A DNA stretch of 57,098 nucleotides from Acidobacteria bacterium Ga0077553. GTDB lineage: Bacteria; Acidobacteriota; Terriglobia; Bryobacterales; Bryobacteraceae. Position 1 is the stretch's first letter. Every line of letters starts with the position of its first letter. The position numbers and the translations under genes were made by a program. The stretch covers positions 1-57,098 of the forward strand of contig LNFE01000191.1 in the NCBI GenBank assembly GCA_001464575.1, in the 5' to 3' direction. The notes beneath the pieces are model-generated. The model made no database searches and was not told the DNA's origin. It saw nothing but the letters and a program-made list of their open reading frames with translations. This document shows, piece after piece, positions 34,263 through 43,278 of this stretch.

Positions 34263-35623
34263 TAGTTCAAACTCCTGACGCGATCGAGCAGCGTCTCGAA
34301 TAGCTCTCGCGGTTCGCTGTCCCGCTGTTCGGCGATCACGCGGATGATGGGCTCCGTTTGGCTGACGCGCACGTGGAACCATCGGTCGGGCCAGGAGATG
34401 CGCAGGCCGTCGCTGCGGTCCATCACCCCGTCCGGGAACAGCTCCTGCAACTCCATCAGCAGCGCCGGTATGTTGGGGCTGGTTAAGGGTACTTCGGCCT
34501 TCAGGATGTGATGGCTCGGGTAGCCGGAGACAATTTGGCTGACGGTTTGGCCGCGGTCGCGGATCATGGTCAAGATGGCCAACATGCTCGCGATGCCGTC
34601 GTAGACGAAGCGGAACTGCGGCATCATCACGGCGCCTGTCCCTTCGCCGGCCAGGGCGATCTGTTCCGGCCGGTAGGTCGAAAGCGCGTCGATGGCCGCC
34701 TGCCTGCCCACGGGGACCCGGAGCACGCGGCCGCCGTGGCGCGCGGCCACGTCTTCGAGCAACGCCGTGCTCGACAGGTTGGCGATGATCAGCTTGCCTT
34801 CGCTTTGGGGCAACAGATGGTCGGCCAGCATGGGCAGCACGAGCTCTTCGCTCACGCCGCGGCCTTGCTCGTCGGCCAGGGCCACGCGGTCGGCGTCCAT
34901 ATCGAACAGAAAGCCGGCGTCGGCCTGTAACGGCTGCATCAGCGGGCCGAGTTGCAGCTCGACGATGCTGGCGCTGGTGTTGGGCGTATGTGCCACGGTG
35001 CGGCCGTCCACCCGTTCGTTGATCAGGATGAACCCGCAGCCGAACCGTTCGTTCATGCGGCGCAGGATCAGCGCGCTGGTGCCGTTGCAACAATCGACGA
35101 CAACGCGCAAGGGACGCAGCCGCTCGAGGTCGAACACGCGGGCCAGGCCGTCGAGATAGGCATCGATGGCGTCGGCGGAGACGGTCAGTTTCCCCAGCTT
35201 GTTCCACTCTTCGAACCGGAAGCGGTGCAGATGGTAGATGTCGAGCAGTTCGCCCGATTCGGCCGTGTTCAGGTAGATGCCGCTCGGCCCGAAGAAGCGC
35301 AGGGCGTTCCAGTCGATGGTGTTATGCGAGGCGCTGATGGCGATGCCGCCCGCCGCGTCCAGCCGCTGGATGGCATGTTGCACGACGGGGGTGGAGACGA
35401 TGCCAAGGTCGATGACGTCGTGGCCGCAAGCGAGCAGCGCGGCGACGACGCCTTCGCGGATCATGTGGCCGCTGAGCCGCGGGTCGCGGCCCAGCACCAC
35501 CGGCCGGCCGGGTTCGAGAAAGGTGCCGAAGGCGGCGGCGAACTCCATGACATGGGTCGCCGTCAGGCCGTGTCCCACGATGCCGCGCAGGCCAACGTGG
35601 GAGATGCGGAGTGCCGAGTTCAC
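34262..35623 (-). CDS. Second phosphohexomutase paralogue with altered motifs
   Basis: A 453-aa homologue of the next gene. Catalytic S99 in SASHNTIDWN is kept. The metal loop is DMDADR (241-246, Gly to Met), the sugar loop GEGTG-AVM (326-330) lacks the second Gly pair, and the phosphate loop is RVSQTEP (Asn to Gln). The start is GTG 35623, overlapping the stop of the CBM9-like gene by 4 bp (GTGA). Earlier codons in frame are a shadow. It may have a different sugar preference or weakened activity. The tandem is coupled by the one-base overlap. Confidence 0.85.
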   Translation of the reverse strand: MNSALRISHVGLRGIVGHGLTATHVMEFAAAFGTFLEPGRPVVLGRDPRLSGHMIREGVVAALLACGHDVIDLGIVSTPVVQHAIQRLDAAGGIAISASHNTIDWNALRFFGPSGIYLNTAESGELLDIYHLHRFRFEEWNKLGKLTVSADAIDAYLDGLARVFDLERLRPLRVVVDCCNGTSALILRRMNERFGCGFILINERVDGRTVAHTPNTSASIVELQLGPLMQPLQADAGFLFDMDADRVALADEQGRGVSEELVLPMLADHLLPQSEGKLIIANLSSTALLEDVAARHGGRVLRVPVGRQAAIDALSTYRPEQIALAGEGTGAVMMPQFRFVYDGIASMLAILTMIRDRGQTVSQIVSGYPSHHILKAEVPLTSPNIPALLMELQELFPDGVMDRSDGLRISWPDRWFHVRVSQTEPIIRVIAEQRDSEPRELFETLLDRVRSLN

Positions 35624-36315
35624 TGGGTTACCAGTTTGATTTTCCCAAATGCCTCCGGCACATGGTTGCTCAGCACGCCGGTTTGCCGCCAAACGATGTA
35701 TTTCCGCTTCGGCCCGTCGCCCTGAATGCGGAACAGATTGATTCGCATTTCGTTGCCGATGGCGGCGGGCCGGCTGTCGATGGACTTGATGGGGATCTTG
35801 AATTCGCCGTACCAGATCTTCTTGGCTTTATCGAGCCGGGCCTTGACGGTGAAGCCGGAGTTCCAATCGGCGCCGGCGTTGGGCAGCGGCTTCTTGCGGT
35901 CGATGTCGAGGTCGATGTATTCGCCTAGCGGTGAGACCTGGTATTCGCGATACTGCCAGATCTTCTCGAAATCGGCGCCGATGAAAATTTCGGCCACGTC
36001 GTGGTCCCACAGCTTCATGGTTTCGGCGTTGGTGACCGGTGAGGCATTGATGTTGAGGCCTTCGTAGGGGCAGCTGAAGAGGAAGTAGATGTGGTCTTTG
36101 GTCCAGCGGGAGCGAATCTCCGTGCGATGGTTCGGCACCGGCTTGCCGAAGTGGTCGTTCTCGGCGACCGCGGCGGCCTGGTAGCGCCAGTGGGGTTGCT
36201 CGGGGTCGGCGGTGAGCGGGAGCTCGCTCCGCGAATAGAAGCTGTACATCAGTTCCGGGTCGGCGGCAAGGGCCGCGGCGGGCAATAAGGATGCGAACAA
36301 AAATAGCGCCTTCAT
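35620..36315 (-). CDS. Secreted CBM9-like carbohydrate-binding protein
   Basis: A 231-aa protein with a signal peptide (1-18, ALAA) and one carbohydrate-binding-family-9-like domain. Blocks resembling that fold are EIRSRWTKDHIYFLFSCPYEG, WDHDVAEIFIGAD, YREYQVSPLGEYIDLDIDR and GEFKIPIKSI. Such proteins are frequent in Acidobacteriota and probably bind plant polysaccharide; the ligand is inferred only. It is upstream of and coupled to the two phosphohexomutases. Confidence 0.8.
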   Translation of the reverse strand: MKALFLFASLLPAAALAADPELMYSFYSRSELPLTADPEQPHWRYQAAAVAENDHFGKPVPNHRTEIRSRWTKDHIYFLFSCPYEGLNINASPVTNAETMKLWDHDVAEIFIGADFEKIWQYREYQVSPLGEYIDLDIDRKKPLPNAGADWNSGFTVKARLDKAKKIWYGEFKIPIKSIDSRPAAIGNEMRINLFRIQGDGPKRKYIVWRQTGVLSNHVPEAFGKIKLVTQ

Positions 36316-36345
36316 GGTGGCTCCCAGTCTAGTGTAATTAGAATT

Positions 36346-37176
36346 ATGCTGCGGACTGTTTACTGTCTCTTATTGGCGACCGCCCTGATGGCGCAAGGGA
36401 GGTTTCCCGAGGGCACCCGCGTACAGCGGGACACCCCCTACAATCAGTATCCCGAAACCCGGCTGGATATCTACCAACCGCCGGGACCGATGGGCAATCG
36501 GCCGGGGGTGCTGGTGATCCATGGCGGCGGCTGGACCCAAGGGAGCCGGGCGGGCGATGTGGATTTCCACGTCCGCCGGTATGTGGCGAAGGGCTTTGTG
36601 GTCGCCAATATCGACTACCGTCTGGCGAAGACGGCGCCGGCGCCCGCTGCCGTCGAAGACGCGATTCACGCGGCCAACTGGTTTGTGGAGAACGCCAAGG
36701 TTTACGGGGTGGACCCGAAGCGGATCGTGGTTACCGGCGGATCGGCCGGGGGGCACCTGGCGCTGATGGTGGCGATGGTGAATGCGCGTGCCGGATTGGG
36801 AAAGCCGGTGCGGGTGCGGGCAGTGGTGAACTTCTTTGGCATCACCGATGTCGGCGATCAGATCCAGGGGCCGAATGAACGGGACTACGCCGTCGAGTGG
36901 TTGCCCGCTCAGCCCGGCCGCATGGAGCTAGCCCGCCGCGTTTCGCCGATCACCTACGTGCGCCGGGACCTGCCGCCGATCCTCACCATTCACGGCGATG
37001 CCGACGATACGGTTCCCTACGAACATGGCGCCCGGCTGACGAAGGCGCTGACCCAAGCGGGGGCACCGGCGGAGTTGATCTCCGTGCCGGGCGGCGGGCA
37101 CGGGTTTCCGGCGGACAAGCTCGACGAGATCTATACCCAGGTGTTTGCCTTCTTAGCTAAGCACGGCGTGCTTTAG
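36346..37176 (+). CDS. Secreted alpha/beta hydrolase (BD-FAE-like esterase)
   Basis: A 276-aa esterase with a signal peptide (1-17, ALMAQG). The oxyanion motif is HGGGW (59-63), nucleophile S133 in GGSAGG, acid D218/D221 in HGDADDTVP and His252 in GGGHGF. Family relatives remove acyl groups from xylan and other polysaccharides, which fits the nearby CBM9-like gene. The start is ATG 36346. Its 3' end overlaps the convergent aminotransferase by 24 bp. Confidence 0.85.
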   Translation: MLRTVYCLLLATALMAQGRFPEGTRVQRDTPYNQYPETRLDIYQPPGPMGNRPGVLVIHGGGWTQGSRAGDVDFHVRRYVAKGFVVANIDYRLAKTAPAPAAVEDAIHAANWFVENAKVYGVDPKRIVVTGGSAGGHLALMVAMVNARAGLGKPVRVRAVVNFFGITDVGDQIQGPNERDYAVEWLPAQPGRMELARRVSPITYVRRDLPPILTIHGDADDTVPYEHGARLTKALTQAGAPAELISVPGGGHGFPADKLDEIYTQVFAFLAKHGVL

Positions 37177-38277
37177 CGTCCGGGCGATCTCTCTGGTTTT
37201 TTCCTCGTCGCCCATCAGCAGCCGGAACGGGAGCCAGAAGGCGTCGCCGATACAGGCGTCGGCGTTGGGGCAGGGAAGCGCCCGGTGGGGTAGGCCGTTG
37301 GCGTACATCGGGTTCTGCTGCAGCGTGTGGGGGTAGAACGGGGTGGCCGGAATGCCGGCGGCGTGGAGCCGTTCGCAGAAGGCGTTCCGGGTGATGCCAA
37401 GCGCGCTGTCGACGCGCCCGAGGAGCAGATACCAGGGGTTGCGGGTGACCGCCTCGGGAACATGTTGCCAGGTGATGCCGGGCAGATCGGCCAGCTCGCT
37501 CGCGAACACCGGCCAATTCCGCATCCGGTTCTCGATTTGTTCGTCGAGGCGTTCGAGCTGGGCGATGAGCACGGCGGCGTGCAACCCCGACAGGCGGTAG
37601 TTGTTGCCGGGTTCGAAGTGGTGGAAGAAGGTGTAGCCAGTGCGGCGGCCCTGGTTCATGTAGCTGCGCATGCGCTCGGTAAGGGCCGCGCTGTTGGTGA
37701 GCACGATGCCGCCTTCGCCGGCCGTCACCACCTTGCCGTTCTGAAACGAGAAGCTGCTGGCCAGGCCGAAGGAGCCGGCCCGCTGGCCGCGCCATTCGGC
37801 GCCGTGGGCGTGCGCGGCGTCTTCCATCAAAATGAGCTGATGATCGGCGGCGAGCGCCCCCAGCGCGTCCATATCGGCCAGCGGCCCGCCGAAGTGGACC
37901 GCCAGGATCGCCTTCGTGGCCGGGGAAATCGCCTGCCGCGCCTGTCCGGGATCCATGTTGAACGAGTACGGTTCGATATCAACGAACACCGGCGTTGCGC
38001 CGACGCGGGAAACCGCCGAAGCGGTGGAGACGAAAGAGATCGCCGGGACAACCACCTCGTCGCCTTTGCCGATGCCGGCCGCCGCGAGCATCATCTCGAG
38101 CGTCACCGTACCGTTCACCGCGGCCACCCCATGCTCGCAGCCCTGATACTGCGCAAAGGCTTGTTCAAACTCGCCAACTATCGGGTTAAACCCGCCCCAC
38201 TGCGGGCTGGCCAATACTTGGTCCAACAGCTCGCGCTCGCGGGAGGTCGACACGGGCCAGGACGGAAGCTCAATCAT
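37153..38277 (-). CDS. DegT/DnrJ/EryC1/StrS family aminotransferase
   Basis: A 374-aa PLP-dependent sugar aminotransferase. The PLP Lys is K182 in SFQNGKVVTAGEGG and the pyridine-N Asp is D153 in MEDAAHAHG. Both fit the family, which makes amino sugars for polysaccharides or antibiotics from 3- or 4-keto nucleotide sugars. ATG 38277 is used; the frame's upstream part is unsupported. No other sugar-modifying genes flank it except the distant phosphohexomutases. Confidence 0.88.
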   Translation of the reverse strand: MIELPSWPVSTSRERELLDQVLASPQWGGFNPIVGEFEQAFAQYQGCEHGVAAVNGTVTLEMMLAAAGIGKGDEVVVPAISFVSTASAVSRVGATPVFVDIEPYSFNMDPGQARQAISPATKAILAVHFGGPLADMDALGALAADHQLILMEDAAHAHGAEWRGQRAGSFGLASSFSFQNGKVVTAGEGGIVLTNSAALTERMRSYMNQGRRTGYTFFHHFEPGNNYRLSGLHAAVLIAQLERLDEQIENRMRNWPVFASELADLPGITWQHVPEAVTRNPWYLLLGRVDSALGITRNAFCERLHAAGIPATPFYPHTLQQNPMYANGLPHRALPCPNADACIGDAFWLPFRLLMGDEEKTREIARTLKHAVLS

Positions 38278-38294
38278 CCCTCTAGAGTAAAGGA

Positions 38295-38546
38295 ATGGAC
38301 ATTTTGCGCGAAAGACTGGAAGAGCTGGAACGGCTGGAATTTCAAATGGGGCCCGCCCGTGGCAAGCTGGCCCTGGCGCTGGATGTCCTGACGGATGCCT
38401 TGGTGCTGGTCGGCCAGCACGGCGTCTATTGCACGAGCGTGCGCAACCCGTCGAAGCCCGCCATGGACGTGCAGATGGTGCTTGCCGGCCTGGAGGGCGC
38501 CAAGGAGCTAATCCAGGGCGCAATGTCCGAGATCAAGAAGAGCTAA
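38295..38546 (+). CDS. Small helical protein of unknown function
   Basis: An 83-aa, Leu/Glu-rich protein predicted to be helical throughout (MDILRERLEELERLEF). AAAGGA precedes the ATG, as expected of a real gene. It is divergent from the aminotransferase (17 bp between starts) and overlaps the convergent methyltransferase end by 14 bp. It has one Cys and no motif. Not recognised. Confidence 0.55.
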   Translation: MDILRERLEELERLEFQMGPARGKLALALDVLTDALVLVGQHGVYCTSVRNPSKPAMDVQMVLAGLEGAKELIQGAMSEIKKS

Positions 38547-39171
38547 CGAACCAGCAGCCCAGCATGCGTTTGCCATCGCTCACCGCCGCAGGCTGCACCT
38601 GTTCGAGCACGTAGCCGAGTTCCGCCATCGCGGTCGTCAAGTCGGCGAGCGGTACGAGTTCGGGATGCGCCCGCTCGCGAAAGACGTTCATCGTACCGGG
38701 GACGGTGCGTCCCGGCGTGACGGCGCTGGCCACGTCGGCCGGGTTCTCTTGAATCACCGTCAACACCCGCCGGCTCTCCCACTGGCGAAAGCTGCGGATC
38801 GCCCGGCGCCAATCGACGTGCTCCAGCACCAGCGTCACCGCGGCGTGGCCGAAGGGACCCGCCAGGGCGGTGTTTTCGATGTCGTCCACCACCGTCGCTG
38901 CCTCGCCTAGCCGCTCCCGCAGTTTGTCGAGGAACATCGGGTTCAGATCGGAGAAGACCATCCGGCTGGTTGCCGCGGCTTCTGGCGGCAGGTAGTCGAA
39001 CATCTGCCCCGTACCTGCTCCCGCCACCAGCACGGTCTCTTCGATGGCGGTCTCTTCGAGCCACGCGGCCATCAGTCCCGCGTTGGCTTGCGCCTGGCCG
39101 ATCCCCGCCATGTGCTGTTCATAGTCGGCTGGCTCAATGGTCAGCCACGCTTCGCGCAGGAGTTCACGCAT
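38533..39171 (-). CDS. Class I SAM-dependent methyltransferase
   Basis: A 212-aa cytosolic methyltransferase. SAM motif I is VLVAGAGTGQMFDYL; motif II-like FSDLNPMF and VVDDIENT follow, then AAVTLVLEHVDW. Substrate unknown. ATG 39171 overlaps the stop of the metallo-beta-lactamase-fold gene by one base. The frame's upstream extension is a shadow of that gene. Confidence 0.78.
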   Translation of the reverse strand: MRELLREAWLTIEPADYEQHMAGIGQAQANAGLMAAWLEETAIEETVLVAGAGTGQMFDYLPPEAAATSRMVFSDLNPMFLDKLRERLGEAATVVDDIENTALAGPFGHAAVTLVLEHVDWRRAIRSFRQWESRRVLTVIQENPADVASAVTPGRTVPGTMNVFRERAHPELVPLADLTTAMAELGYVLEQVQPAAVSDGKRMLGCWFVSSS

Positions 39172-39803
39172 TAGAGGCCTCGCAGAAAGGGATTCCGCTT
39201 TGCTTCGCGGCCGATGGTCGTATTCGGCCCGTGGCCGCAGACCACCTCGGTGTCCTCGGGCAGCACCAGCAGCTTCGTCTTGATGCTCGACAAGATTTTC
39301 CGGCCGTCGCCGCCGGGCAGGTCCGTCCGTCCGATGCTGTCGCGGAAGAGCGTATCGCCGGCGATCAAGGTTTTTTCGCTGGGGAGATAGAGGCTGGTAC
39401 TGCCCTGCGTATGGCCCGGGGTGTGGATCACCTGCAGCGCGTAGGTGCCGAATCGCAGGGTGTCGCCGTCCTTGGCCGGGGTATCGATGGTCGTCTGCTC
39501 TGGCGTCTCCATGCCGAGCCAACTGGCTTGGATCGACAACGCGTCGTAGAGCTCCTGGTCCTTCGGGTTCATGATCACGGGGGCGCCGGTGATTTTCTTC
39601 AGCTTCGCGGCCCCGCCGATATGGTCGATGTGCGCGTGCGTGATCACGATCATCTTCACGGTCAACTGGTGCTTGGCCAGGATCGCTTCAATCTCGCTGA
39701 TGTCGTCGCCCGGGTCCACGACAATCGCCTCCCGCGTCACCTCATCCCCCAAAATCGAACAGTTGCACTGCAACTGCCCCACCGGCAATATCTCGTGGAT
39801 CAT
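39171..39803 (-). CDS. Metallo-beta-lactamase-fold hydrolase (glyoxalase II-like)
   Basis: A 210-aa protein with the dinuclear metal motif H56-A-H58-I-D60-H61 (ITHAHIDHIGG), a later His in HTPGHTQGS and Asp in AGDTLF. Size and motifs match the glyoxalase II/YcbL subgroup, which hydrolyses thioesters. ATG 39803 is used, with GAAGAG upstream; the rest of the upstream frame is unsupported. Coupled to the methyltransferase. Confidence 0.87.
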   Translation of the reverse strand: MIHEILPVGQLQCNCSILGDEVTREAIVVDPGDDISEIEAILAKHQLTVKMIVITHAHIDHIGGAAKLKKITGAPVIMNPKDQELYDALSIQASWLGMETPEQTTIDTPAKDGDTLRFGTYALQVIHTPGHTQGSTSLYLPSEKTLIAGDTLFRDSIGRTDLPGGDGRKILSSIKTKLLVLPEDTEVVCGHGPNTTIGREAKRNPFLRGL

Positions 39804-39863
39804 CTCTTCAATTCTAGGACCTTTGCCTCCGGCCCCCAATCTAAGAGACAGTAAGAGAAAGAA

Positions 39864-40262
39864 ATGATCGATCCCCTTGCCTATCTCGTCCGCTTCCTCC
39901 ACATCGGCTCGGCCGTTGTCCTCCTTGGCGGCATCTTCTACGCCTGGAACCTCAGCAAATCCGGCAAGCTCTCCGGCAACCCCGCTGATGGCTTCCAGCC
40001 GTCGATGCTGATTTCGGTGCTGCTGCTGCTTGCCACCGGCCTCTATCAGCTCATGACCCGCATGGGCGGCGGCGTGCCGAAGTTCTATCACATGATCTTC
40101 GGAATCAAGTTCCTGCTGTTCCTCCACATCGCCGCTGTCTCCATCATTCTCGTGAAGCCACAGACCACGCCCGAGAAACGCGCCCGCCTGCTGACCGGCC
40201 TCGCCTTCTCTGGCATCGGCGTGCTTCTACTCGGCACCGCGCTGCGCTCCCTGGGGAACTGA
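39864..40262 (+). CDS. Small integral membrane protein, four helices
   Basis: A 132-aa protein with four hydrophobic helices (about 5-27, 47-65, 76-98, 107-128). The first includes FLHIGSAVVLLGGIFYAW; conserved-looking His and Trp lie near membrane edges. It resembles small four-helix membrane proteins of unknown role. Its TGA overlaps the next ATG by one base, coupling it to YgfZ. Unrecognised. Confidence 0.62.
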   Translation: MIDPLAYLVRFLHIGSAVVLLGGIFYAWNLSKSGKLSGNPADGFQPSMLISVLLLLATGLYQLMTRMGGGVPKFYHMIFGIKFLLFLHIAAVSIILVKPQTTPEKRARLLTGLAFSGIGVLLLGTALRSLGN

Positions 40263-41152
40263 TGACCGCGCTGTTTGAACTCGAAGGCCGCGGCCGCATT
40301 CGGGCTACCGGCGAAGATCGCAAGCGTCTGCTGCACGCCATGACGACGAACCACGTCGAACAGTTGGCTCCCGGGCAGGGTTGCTACGCGTTCTTTCTGA
40401 ATGCCAACGGCCGCATCCTGTCGGACGTGCACGTCCTCGCCGCCGAAGATTCGCTGCTGCTCGACGTCGAGCCGGCCAGCCGCGAGTTCGTCCTTGGCCA
40501 CCTGGATAAGTTCATCATCGCCGATGACGTCACCCTGGCTGACGAGACGGCCGATTGGACGACGCTGGCCGTCGAAGGCCCGGAGGCTGCCGCTTTGCTC
40601 GAAGCCGCGGAGATCCCTGTCCCGGAGGCCGAATTCGCGTCGCTCCCCTGGGCCGGCCGGCTGGTTGTCAAGACCAGCTTCACGGGCCAGCCGGGCTACT
40701 GGATTCTCGTCTCGCCCCTCGATGCACCCATCGTCCGGGAGGCTCTCCTCGCCGCCGGGGCCGCGGAGTTGACGTTCGCGCAGGCGGATGCGCTCCGCAT
40801 CGCGCATGGCAAACCCCGCTACGGCGTCGATTTTTCGGATGCTCATCTCGTGCAGGAGACTCAGCTCATGCACGCCATTCACTTCCAGAAAGGCTGCTAT
40901 CTCGGCCAGGAGATCGTCGAACGGGTCCGCTCCCGCGGCCAGGTCCACCGCCGGTTGACCGCCCTCCGCATCGCGGGCGATGCGCCCGTGGCCCCGCACG
41001 CGAAGGTGATGGCCGGTGCGAAAGAGGCCGGCGAGATCACCTCCGCCGCGCCCGCAGGCGATGAGACCGCCGCCCTCGGCATCCTTCGCGCGGAACTGCT
41101 GAACAGTCCCCTAACGGTCGACGGCCGGGCGGTAACCCCGCAAACGCACTAG
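40262..41152 (+). CDS. ygfZ: Folate-binding Fe-S cluster repair protein YgfZ/CAF17
   Basis: A 296-aa GcvT-fold protein. It carries the diagnostic K-G-C-Y-x-G-Q-E motif (C212 in FQKGCYLGQEIVERVRSRG). This family helps repair or maturate some Fe-S enzymes, using tetrahydrofolate. It lacks the aminomethyltransferase C-terminal features of GcvT. Its 3' end overlaps the convergent PHP gene by 42 bp. Confidence 0.88.
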   Translation: MTALFELEGRGRIRATGEDRKRLLHAMTTNHVEQLAPGQGCYAFFLNANGRILSDVHVLAAEDSLLLDVEPASREFVLGHLDKFIIADDVTLADETADWTTLAVEGPEAAALLEAAEIPVPEAEFASLPWAGRLVVKTSFTGQPGYWILVSPLDAPIVREALLAAGAAELTFAQADALRIAHGKPRYGVDFSDAHLVQETQLMHAIHFQKGCYLGQEIVERVRSRGQVHRRLTALRIAGDAPVAPHAKVMAGAKEAGEITSAAPAGDETAALGILRAELLNSPLTVDGRAVTPQTH

Positions 41153-41965
41153 GAACTCGTCGGGAACCGTTACGTTCCCGCGCCGTCCGCTGCCCAGGGC
41201 GATATCGGGCTTGTTGCCGCCGTGGTGGTCGGATCCCCCGGTTTCGAGCAGCCCGAACTTCTCGGCATAGCCCCGGTATCGCTCGACGTCGGTCGTGGAA
41301 TGATCGGAGTGGATCACCTCGATCCCGGCCAGACCGAGCTCCACCGCTTCCGCGACCAGCGCCTCTTCTTCGGCTGCTTTCCGCTTGCCCAGCCGGACGG
41401 GATGCGCCAGGACGGGGAGGCCGCCGCCTTCGCCCACGCGCTGCAGCGCCTCGGCGAGAGCCACCTCTTCCCGCTGCACGAACGCCCGGCCGTCCTCGGC
41501 CAGGTACGAGTCAAACGCCTCTTGCGTGGTCTTCACATAGCCCTTGTCGAGCAGCACCCGCGCAAAGTGCGGCCGCCCCGTCATGGTCCGGCCGATCGCT
41601 TCCACCTCGGAGAGCGTAATCGCTACGCCCACTTCGTTTAACTTCGCAATCAGCCGGATGTTCCGGTCTCGTCGGTACTCCTGCTGCTCCCGGACCCATT
41701 CGCAAAACGCCGCCGTCGGCGCCACCTGCGGAAAATACGCCAGCAGGTGGACGGTCTTGCCGTGAAACTTGGTGGAGAGTTCAATCCCGCAGACCAAATC
41801 GAACCCCAACCCGGCCGCGTACCCCATGGCCTGTTCATATCCGAAAAACGTATCGTGATCGGTAATCGAGAGGGCGGTCAAACCGGCACTGCGGGCGAGA
41901 TCGATCAGTGCCTGCGGCGAGTCCGTACCGTCGGAGGCATCCGTATGACTATGTAGATCTATCAA
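41111..41965 (-). CDS. PHP domain metal-dependent phosphoesterase (TrpH/RNase AM-like)
   Basis: A 284-aa hydrolase. The N-terminal PHP motif is DLHSHTDASDG and a second metal group is SITDHDTFFG; further ligands are HPVRLG, HSDHS and GGSDHHG. E. coli RNase AM (YciV), a 5'-3' trimming exonuclease, is the best-studied relative. The start is TTG 41965 with AAGGGG directly before it. It lies 9 bp after cysC, same direction. Confidence 0.85.
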   Translation of the reverse strand: MIDLHSHTDASDGTDSPQALIDLARSAGLTALSITDHDTFFGYEQAMGYAAGLGFDLVCGIELSTKFHGKTVHLLAYFPQVAPTAAFCEWVREQQEYRRDRNIRLIAKLNEVGVAITLSEVEAIGRTMTGRPHFARVLLDKGYVKTTQEAFDSYLAEDGRAFVQREEVALAEALQRVGEGGGLPVLAHPVRLGKRKAAEEEALVAEAVELGLAGIEVIHSDHSTTDVERYRGYAEKFGLLETGGSDHHGGNKPDIALGSGRRGNVTVPDEFLVRLRGYRPAVDR

Positions 41966-41974
41966 CCCCTTAGG

Positions 41975-42502
41975 TTAATCGATCAGGCCCAGTTCCCGCA
42001 GTTTCGCCCACACCTTCGCCTCGCTCTCTTCAATCGGTTCGCTGGCGGTATCGCAACGGACATCCGGGTTCACCGGTGGTTCGTACGGATCGGAAACCCC
42101 TGTAAAATGCGGGATCTCCCCCGCGAGCGCTTTCTTGTAAAGCCCCTTCACGTCCCGTTCGGCGAGCACGCTCACCGGCGCGTCCATAAACACCTCGACA
42201 AAGTGCTCAATCCGGTTCCGCACGGCGTCCCGCGTCTCCCGATAAGGCGAAATGGCGGCCGTAATCGCGACCACCCCGTTCCGCGCCAGCAACTCGGCGA
42301 CAAACCCGATCCGCCGGACGTTCGTGTCGCGATCTTCCCGCGAGAAGCCCAATCCTTTCGACAGATGCTCCCGTACCTCATCGCCGTCGAGCAGTTCCAC
42401 CCGGGCGCCCTGCGCCTTCAGCCGGTCATAGATCCGTTGGGAGAGCGTCGACTTTCCCGCTCCGCTCATCCCCGTGAACCACAGTGCAAATCCCTTATGC
42501 AT
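41975..42502 (-). CDS. cysC: Adenylylsulfate (APS) kinase
   Basis: A 175-aa kinase making PAPS from APS and ATP. Walker A is GMSGAGKST (11-19). Further blocks are [23 protein letters not shown], the APS loop, and [12 protein letters not shown] 42502 overlaps cysH by 8 bp. The frame extends further upstream only within cysH. Because CysH here is of the APS-reducing type, the PAPS may serve sulfation rather than assimilation; this is inference. Confidence 0.93.
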   Translation of the reverse strand: MHKGFALWFTGMSGAGKSTLSQRIYDRLKAQGARVELLDGDEVREHLSKGLGFSREDRDTNVRRIGFVAELLARNGVVAITAAISPYRETRDAVRNRIEHFVEVFMDAPVSVLAERDVKGLYKKALAGEIPHFTGVSDPYEPPVNPDVRCDTASEPIEESEAKVWAKLRELGLID

Positions 42503-43238
42503 TCGGTTGCAATACCTGTTCGAGCAGCACATCCACCGTCCGCAAAACCTTCCCGGAGGGAGTGAAATGCAGCCCGCATTCCTTATCCGCGGAGTCTTCC
42601 CACCACCAGCGCCCCGCCCGCTCTCCCTCGCCCGGCAACGTCGGCCGCGTACACGGGCCGCAACCAATCGAAGGGTATCCTTTTTCGTAAAGCGGATGCT
42701 GCGGGACGTTGTGCTCGGCGATGTACGCCCGCACCTGTTCGTTGCTCCAATCGGCTAACGGACTCAACTTCACCTTGCCCCGGTCTTCACTCACCGCCGT
42801 GATCGATTCCCTGGTTTCCGATTGCTCCCGCCGCAACCCCACCGCGTAGGCGTCCACCTCTTTCAGTTTCCGCTCGAGCGGCCGTACCTTCCGGATTTGG
42901 CAGCATAACTTGCGCTCGGGCACGCTCCCGTAGAACAGATTCGGCCCGTGCTGGGTCACCATCCGCTCCACTTCGGAGGCATCCGGCGACACCATCTCGA
43001 CATGCACCCCGTACCGTTCCCGCACCATTTCGATCATCGTGTGGGTCTCTTCCGGCAAGCGGCCCGTATCAAGCGTGATCACGCGCACCTGCGGGTCCAA
43101 TCGAGCCGCCATGTCCAGCAGCACCATGCCTTCCCGCTGAAACGAAGTCGAGATCACAAACCGGTTCCCAAACTGCGCCATGGCCCAGCGGAGGAGATCC
43201 GACGGCGGTGTCCCGGGCTCGGGATAAGAGGCTGTCAT
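42495..43238 (-). CDS. cysH: Adenylyl-sulfate reductase of the [4Fe-4S] type
   Basis: A 247-aa thioredoxin-dependent reductase releasing sulfite. The cluster cysteines C112-C113 and C193-x2-C196 mark the APS-reducing group; the PAPS-only E. coli enzyme lacks them. The catalytic Cys is C221 in ECGLHF. ATP-PP-loop-like [12 protein letters not shown] and TGRLPEE also match. It begins 40 bp after the serine hydrolase and is followed by cysC. No sulfurylase (cysND or sat) is in the window. Confidence 0.92.
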   Translation of the reverse strand: MTASYPEPGTPPSDLLRWAMAQFGNRFVISTSFQREGMVLLDMAARLDPQVRVITLDTGRLPEETHTMIEMVRERYGVHVEMVSPDASEVERMVTQHGPNLFYGSVPERKLCCQIRKVRPLERKLKEVDAYAVGLRREQSETRESITAVSEDRGKVKLSPLADWSNEQVRAYIAEHNVPQHPLYEKGYPSIGCGPCTRPTLPGEGERAGRWWWEDSADKECGLHFTPSGKVLRTVDVLLEQVLQPNA

Positions 43239-43278
43239 GGAATCACCTATAAGCCTATCAAATATGTCCAGATTCCGG

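Noticed and set aside
32904..35207. 767-aa fused phosphomutase
   Set aside because: The N-terminal third is a shadow of the adjacent paralogue; the TAATG overlap shows two separate genes.
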